A DNA stretch of 64,000 nt from Gymnorhina tibicen (taxonomy: Eukaryota; Chordata; Aves; Passeriformes; Artamidae). The translations under genes were made by a program, and so were the position numbers. The stretch lies in contig VXAZ01001058.1 in NCBI GenBank assembly GCA_013399875.1, positions 1,856,880 to 1,920,879 on the forward strand, given 5' to 3'. Shown piece by piece: positions 58,635-64,000 of this stretch. Positions within the stretch are counted from its first letter, which is position 1; every line of letters begins with the position of its first letter. Below the pieces are notes generated by a model. That model was not told the origin of the DNA and did no database searches. It saw nothing but the letters and a program-made list of their open reading frames with translations.

Positions 58635-60985
58635 AGAGCAATTCATTGTGCTCACAGGATCTGGAATTGGCTTTTCATGTTGCTAACCCCCTTCATTGGC
58701 ACAACTCTTTCATGTGTCACGTCCTAAAAAAACCCTGAAGTTTGACTGAAAAAAGAGGGAGTGGTGGCGTGTGGAAGCTGTTGGGTGGGTGTCCCTGTGG
58801 GGAGCTTTATAGGCACAGATGGGAGGGACAGCATGTGCACACACGTTGATTTTTGTGTTGATGGTGGTTTAATTGCTGGGACAAATAAGCATTTCCACAC
58901 CTAGAAGATGCACTTAGCTCGCAAGCAGTGCCTTGGTTCAGTGTAGGTGCAGTCATCCTCTCTTATTTGAAATAGTCGCTGGTTCAAGACACATTAAATT
59001 TCAACAGAATTTTCCCAATTAACAGGAAATTAAAATTATTCAGCCAGTAAATATTCCAGTTAAAGAGCCCTTTTTGGCTCACTGGTTGTGCTGCCAGGAG
59101 GGAACCTGAAGCCCCTGAAGCCCTGACAGCCAAGCCCTGCCTGTGCAGCCCCAGCACCTGCACATCTGCCCACAAAAACTCTCCCATTTGCATTGATTTA
59201 AAATTGCTTTGGGCTAAAATGCCCTTTATCGATGTCATTTATCTTCCTAATCTCTTGCTTGCCCGGAGATAGTCTCCATTATCCTGTGGTTGCAAAATTT
59301 TCCAGCTAACATGCTGTTTTTAAAACATTTGAGTGGTTTCATTGCCTTGAGTGGGTGGGAGGTGGGTTTGCCACAAGGGCAGCCCCACACAGAGATGAAC
59401 TGGCAGGGAAAACAGAGATGGATTTATTTGATTTTCCCATCAGAAGCCAGACCTGAGGCTCGCTGGTGGGCTTTGACACCAGCTGTGGGCCGAGGAGCAC
59501 CCAAAGAGAGTGGGGAGGAGGGGTGGGATCCCCTCCGTGGGGCTTCCAGACACATTCTTTTGGTCTCATCTTTTTTTTTGAGCGGGGCCGCAAATGTGAG
59601 CAATATTTCATGTCGAGGGTGTCGCCTGGAACGGCAAAGATGAGCTGGAAGCTGGATTTACAGCTGGATTTAACAGCAGATTGTTGGGGCATGGCTCCAG
59701 TGGGTGCCCATGAAGCCAGTTGGTGCTGGGGGCAGAGGGGAGGCAGGGAGAGGAATGCCACACTGACCAGGGCAGAGGAATGCCCAGTCACAGGGCAGGT
59801 CTGTCAGGTGTCCAAGTGGGGTTTTCTGGACTGGAAAGTGTCCCCAGCACTCCGGGTGTTCCCTGCCGTCGCTGCAGGCTCTGAGCTGCAGGGACACTTC
59901 TGTTTGTAGTGGCAGTTTGGGCACATCAGAGGGGCTGCCAGCACCGAGATGGCTCTTTTTGCTTTTGGAGCAGTCTGGTGAAATAGGAAATAGGGACAGA
60001 ATGAGTCCAAAGGCTCGTCTTGGTGGGAGGGTGTGAACAGCTTTAAACCTCCTAACAGGGTCTGGGAAGGAGATGCCGATTGATGCTCAGTTTCTGAACT
60101 GCTGCCCATCGTCTTCCAACTCTCCCCTTCTGTCCCTGGAACTGGGAACAACCAGGATTCCTCCAGGAGGGAGAAGAGAGGGATAACAGCCCAGTGGAGG
60201 CTTGGCATGCCTGTCCCCGTGCCATGCAGGGTGAGCCACAGTCACACGTGAAAGGGGCCCTGTGTTTCCCAGCCCACTCCGACGCAGCCAGCTCCGATCT
60301 GCAGGCGGAGGCAGAAAAGAGGTTTGGAAATCTGCTTGGAAGTCTGGCTCGTTAATACCCTGCCCAAAGCTTTTATCAAATAATTAGCTTTTGTGTTGCA
60401 CTTCCCAGTCTGCAATAAATAAATAGAGATGCAGATAAAGCGAGCATTACACTTCAGCCGTGCTTTTGGAAACGGCTCCTCTGACCCCGCCTGAGGCCGC
60501 TTCCCTGGGCCCCTGGACTCAGTCACTGGCCCCTTGGCACGAGATTGATAAGAGGCACAGGGATTTGAGTGACTCCTTCTGGATTTGGCAGACCTAGGAG
60601 AGCCCTGCCTGCCTTGATGTGATGAAGTTTTGGTCCAGATGATGCTGGGCTGTGCTGTCCCTGTAGGCATGCAGTGGTTTGGCAGGGGGGATGTACAGCG
60701 TGGTGGTGGCACTGGCTGCATCCTTCCTGCAGCTCTAACGGTGGATTGGGTTTGGTCCCCACAGCAGCTGGGGAAATTGCAGACCGTGGGGCAGCTCTGC
60801 TTGATGGGAGAGATGGGAACATCCCAGCTGCCGTGTGATGCCTCCACACCATGCTCATCGTGAGCTCAAATGGGGCTGGTCACAGCTTCCCACCCTCCCT
60901 GCCCTCAGGACATCCCTTCTCCCGCTGCCCCTCAGCACCACCCTGCAGTGGATTGAGCCGGGACTGTGAATGTGCCGACGCTGCG
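58635..60985. other. Intergenic DNA, no gene recognised
   Basis: An AT-rich patch lies at about 58,980-59,060, with more to 59,300. The 201-codon minus-strand frame at 60,242-60,847 has no recognisable domain. Confidence 0.55.
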
Positions 60986-61145
60986 GTTGCTGTTTGGACT
61001 GTTTATCTTGTTTGGGCTAATTACGCCAAGAAAGTCATTATAATTTTATGCTCTTTGGATTAACGTTTTTGCCCAGGGCCCCATAATTAGTCTATGGTTT
61101 GTAGCTTAATGATTCTGAGCACAGTCAAGGCAAAGTTTCTAACTG
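60986..61145. promoter_or_regulatory. AT-rich block, candidate conserved non-coding element
   Basis: A compact block with GCTAATTACGCC, TTATAATTTTATGC, CATAATTAGTC and TAGCTTAATGATTC words, which resemble clustered homeodomain sites. It contrasts with the GC-rich flanks. Confidence 0.35.
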
Positions 61146-63802
61146 TAAATCAGGGGACTCGGGATGTGGGGACTGACAGGGCCGCGCATCTTCCCAAGAA
61201 ATGAGCGTTTGTCTCCCTGTTTACAAGCTGAGCGCTCGGCTGCGAAGCACCCGTGAGCCCACGCTCCATCCTGATGCAAGCAGGATGCTGCTGAGGAATT
61301 GCAATGAGCCCCAGCCCCGTTCTGAGCCTCTCCCTGGGTGTCTCCTGCTTTGTGGGGATCCCATGGGGTGTTACACTAGGGGGGTCCTCAGCCCTTCACC
61401 TCGGTACTGCTGCACAGTCCTTCTTAGAGGGGCACGGAGCATCCCCCAGCAGCCCAGGGAAACGGGTTCCATTGCATCCCTGGAAGTCTGCCCAGCTCTC
61501 TCTGAGGAGCAGGCAATTTGGATAATGATAATCTCTCCTTTAGCTCCAGCTATTAGTCGCTTTAAGCATCTTTTCTTTCTTGTTATACAGTGGCCAGGGA
61601 TGTCCATGCTAAAGCAGAGTGATTTGGCATGTGGGGCTGGAATTGGAGGTGATGGAGTCCAGGTTTGGGAGGACTGGGGCACCTCCAGCCTTACCATGGG
61701 GTTCATTGATATTTTAAAGAATACTGATATTCTTGATATTTTAAATAAACCCATCATCCAAGGCACTGAACTCCTGAAAACCTGTACATCCACCTTCTCA
61801 GGTCTTCTTTTTGAGGGGTATCGATGGAGCCAGAGACCCCAACTCATCCCTGGCATCCGCTGTCATCCTCCTGCTTTTTATTTATTGCTCCTTGGGCTGG
61901 GGATGAGCTCAGAGCCACACGAGCTGCTGAGCGGGCAGGCTCCAGTCGGCTTGACTTGACAGATTGTTTGGGTCGAATCAGAAGCTCCCGGGAGAGTTTT
62001 GCAATTTCTTTTCCACTGGAAAATGTCATTAATTCATTGCCAAATTGTTAACAGAATCAGGGTCTCTGGTTTTAACTGGAGGATATTCTCCTGATAAATG
62101 TCACGGCTTTCCTTGAGCACAAGTCCAGGGAAGGGTAAAGAGCCAAAGCCCATCGCTGGGTGCCTCATCACTCATGTTCGGTTTCCACAGAGAAATTTTT
62201 CCTTGGAGCCCGAGGCAGGCTGGGAGCAATGCACGGGGCCCTGCAGGGACTCCCGCCTAGGAAATATCGCTGCCCTGGGACAGTCTGGGCCAATGAAGAT
62301 GCTCCTGGACCCCCACTGTGCTCACAGTAACATTCACAGAGGTGTAAAAAGCACTTTGCACCTAAAGCCCCTCCACCCGGTGCGGCGCTGCAGCTGCTGG
62401 GGAGGACCAGCGCATCCCAGAGGAGCCGGTGCCGCAGCCCCTGGAACGGCTGTGGGAACGGCAGCGGGGTGGGGGCACTGCTTTTCCCCGGGACGGATGA
62501 GCTGCCCTAAGTGGATGGTGAGTGTGAAGGCTTTAGCAGGAGAATAAATCGCAGCGAGGTGCGTGTGAAGAGCAGCTATTGGATTTTGTGCCGGGGTGAT
62601 TAAATTTTCATGCCGTTTTCGCAAGGCTGTCTTAAAAAACAAAGCATTCCACAACCCAGGGAAGGGATGCAGGGAGGGGAGAGGTGTCTCACTTCACTGC
62701 CAAGTCTTAACCTCAGGGTTTTCCCTTTCATCTGCCAGGGAAGATGGGCTTCCCAATGCCTGGAGCTGGGCTGGGGTTAACTTGTGCTGCTGTCATCACA
62801 GCTCTGCCAGGACCCCGCTCTGGGGCACCAGCACAGTGGTTTGGAAGTGGGATGGAGAATGAGCTCACCCGTGGTAAGCAGCCAGCCTGCACAAGTGGTG
62901 GGAGAAGCATTTTTACACCATCAAACAAGCCATGCCTTTTAAAATTTTTTCCCTCCAGCTGGTCTGCAGCCTGGGAGCTGGCAGGGCGCTGGCAAGGGAG
63001 AGACTCCCGACTGCTGACCCTCGCAGGCCCAAGCACGGTGACTCCGAAAGGCAGCTCGAGTTCTCCCTCGCTGTAGCCCACAGTGACTGGAGTGTTTTTC
63101 TCCTCTGCATTTCGCCGAGGGTTCGCACTGTGCTGAGCTCTGCTGTCTCTCGTTCCAGCGGTGACTGCATTTCAGGAAGCTAATGAAGTGCTGATTTTCC
63201 TTAATTGGCCTCTCGAATTTGCTGATCACTCGTAAAGATCTCAGGTTAAAGAGAAAGCCGGTGCCTGTTATTATTGGTGCTGTGTTCCGTGGCCGGGGCA
63301 GGCAGGGAGGGGGAGGCTTCGGTGCATGAGCTGCATTTTCTGAGCTCACTTGTGATTTACTGTCCCCGGGTGCTCACCAGGACAGTACAGAGTCCTTCAG
63401 CTGGCGAGACAAACATACAGGGTCAGACTGATTTGTGGAGGTGCCTTGGTTGTTAAGTGGGTTTCCTGTGGCGCAGCCTCCATCAGCCTTCAGCACAGAG
63501 CCGGGCATCGCAGCGATCCCAAGCCCTGAGAAACCCCTGGGAGCAGCCGGGAGGTGCAAACCCAGCCCTGGGACATCGGGCTGGTGCTGGGTGGGGAAGC
63601 TGTGGCCATCCACACACGAGCTGGGGCAGAGTCGTCAGGGCACGGGTGCATGGGGAAGCTCGGAAGGGATGGATCGCACTTGAAAATAGCCCGGGCACGA
63701 ACACTTCTCGGCAGCAGTGAGCTCCCCCTGTTCGCACTTGCCTTCCCGCAAGGAGAGATGTCCTGAGGCAGAGCCCCGGGGGAGGACGACGCCTGTGTTT
63801 AA
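61146..63802. other. Intergenic DNA, no gene recognised
   Basis: The 252-codon + strand frame at 61,201-61,959 has no recognisable domain or splice context. A GC-rich patch with some CpG lies at about 62,370-62,480. No repeat family is recognised. Confidence 0.55.
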
Positions 63803-63849
63803 GGGTGACATCGGGTGTTTAGGGTGACATCGGGTGTTGAGGGTGCATT
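63803..63849. repeat. 19-bp tandem repeat, about 2.4 copies
   Basis: Two near-identical 19-base units (GGGTGACATCGGGTGTTTA, then the same with TTGA at the end) are followed by a partial third copy. It is a minisatellite seed, and copy number may vary between individuals. Confidence 0.85.
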
Positions 63850-64000
63850 AAAAAAAAAGGTCCCGGTGAGCTCCCGGCCGAGCGAGCTGTATGCCCAGTC
63901 GCTTCCAGTTAATGAGAGGCGACGGGGCAAGGGCGCCGTGGCACATTGCCCGCATGGCACATCCCCATGAGGATGTGCTCCGCAGTGGCACCGTGTCTGG

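Noticed and set aside
61201..61959. 252-codon open frame on the + strand
   Set aside because: The translation changes character along its length and shows no domain. It overlaps unrelated frames on the other strand and has no promoter or splice support.
15331..64000. NCOR2 coding exons
   Set aside because: I looked for the N-terminal NCOR2 protein segments in all frames shown and found none. NCOR2 is only inferred to lie further right.
1..64000. tRNA, rRNA, CRISPR or endogenous retrovirus sequences
   Set aside because: No tRNA-like cloverleaf, ribosomal sequence, spaced direct-repeat array, LTR pair or retroviral protein signature was recognised by eye.

Overview
The window comes from a bird genome. 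The evidence is a vertebrate multi-exon gene with short introns, several 3' ends of the avian LINE CR1 (one copy still carrying reverse-transcriptase coding remnants), CpG-rich islands, and no bacterial-type gene packing. I cannot name the species. One protein-coding gene is recognisable: SCARB1, encoding scavenger receptor class B type 1 (SR-BI), the HDL receptor. It lies on the + strand from about 149 to 15,330. Exon 1 is upstream of the window.

Region 1 (1-15,330) holds SCARB1 exons 2-13. All visible splice sites are GT-AG, and the reading frame runs unbroken through exons 2-11 (424 codons). Two alternative C-terminal exons follow. Exon 12 (11,504-11,629) has no ATG and is easily missed. 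It encodes a 41-residue SR-BI tail ending in EARL, equivalent to the mammalian PDZ ligand EAKL. Its stop codon is the last codon of the exon, directly followed by a splice donor. Exon 13 (14,826 onward) encodes a 40-residue SR-BII-type tail with a dileucine motif (TTPLL). Including exon 12 gives SR-BI; skipping it gives SR-BII. A 1.85-kb CR1 element in antisense orientation, plus a second CR1 tail, sits in intron 12 between the two alternative tails.

Region 2 (about 15,330-64,000) shows no recognisable coding exon. It holds CpG-rich patches (around 16.85-17.11 kb with a 58-base assembly gap, 22.69-23.08 kb, 53.11-53.20 kb and 55.03-55.26 kb), short degraded CR1 tails, and several AT-rich blocks dense in homeodomain- and POU-like words that resemble conserved non-coding enhancers. 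In mammals the gene downstream of the SCARB1 3' end is NCOR2, on the same strand. If that order holds here, this desert is the SCARB1-NCOR2 interval and its islands and AT-rich blocks may serve NCOR2. That is inference from synteny remembered for human, not something the sequence shows. Long open frames in this region look like chance products of GC-rich DNA.
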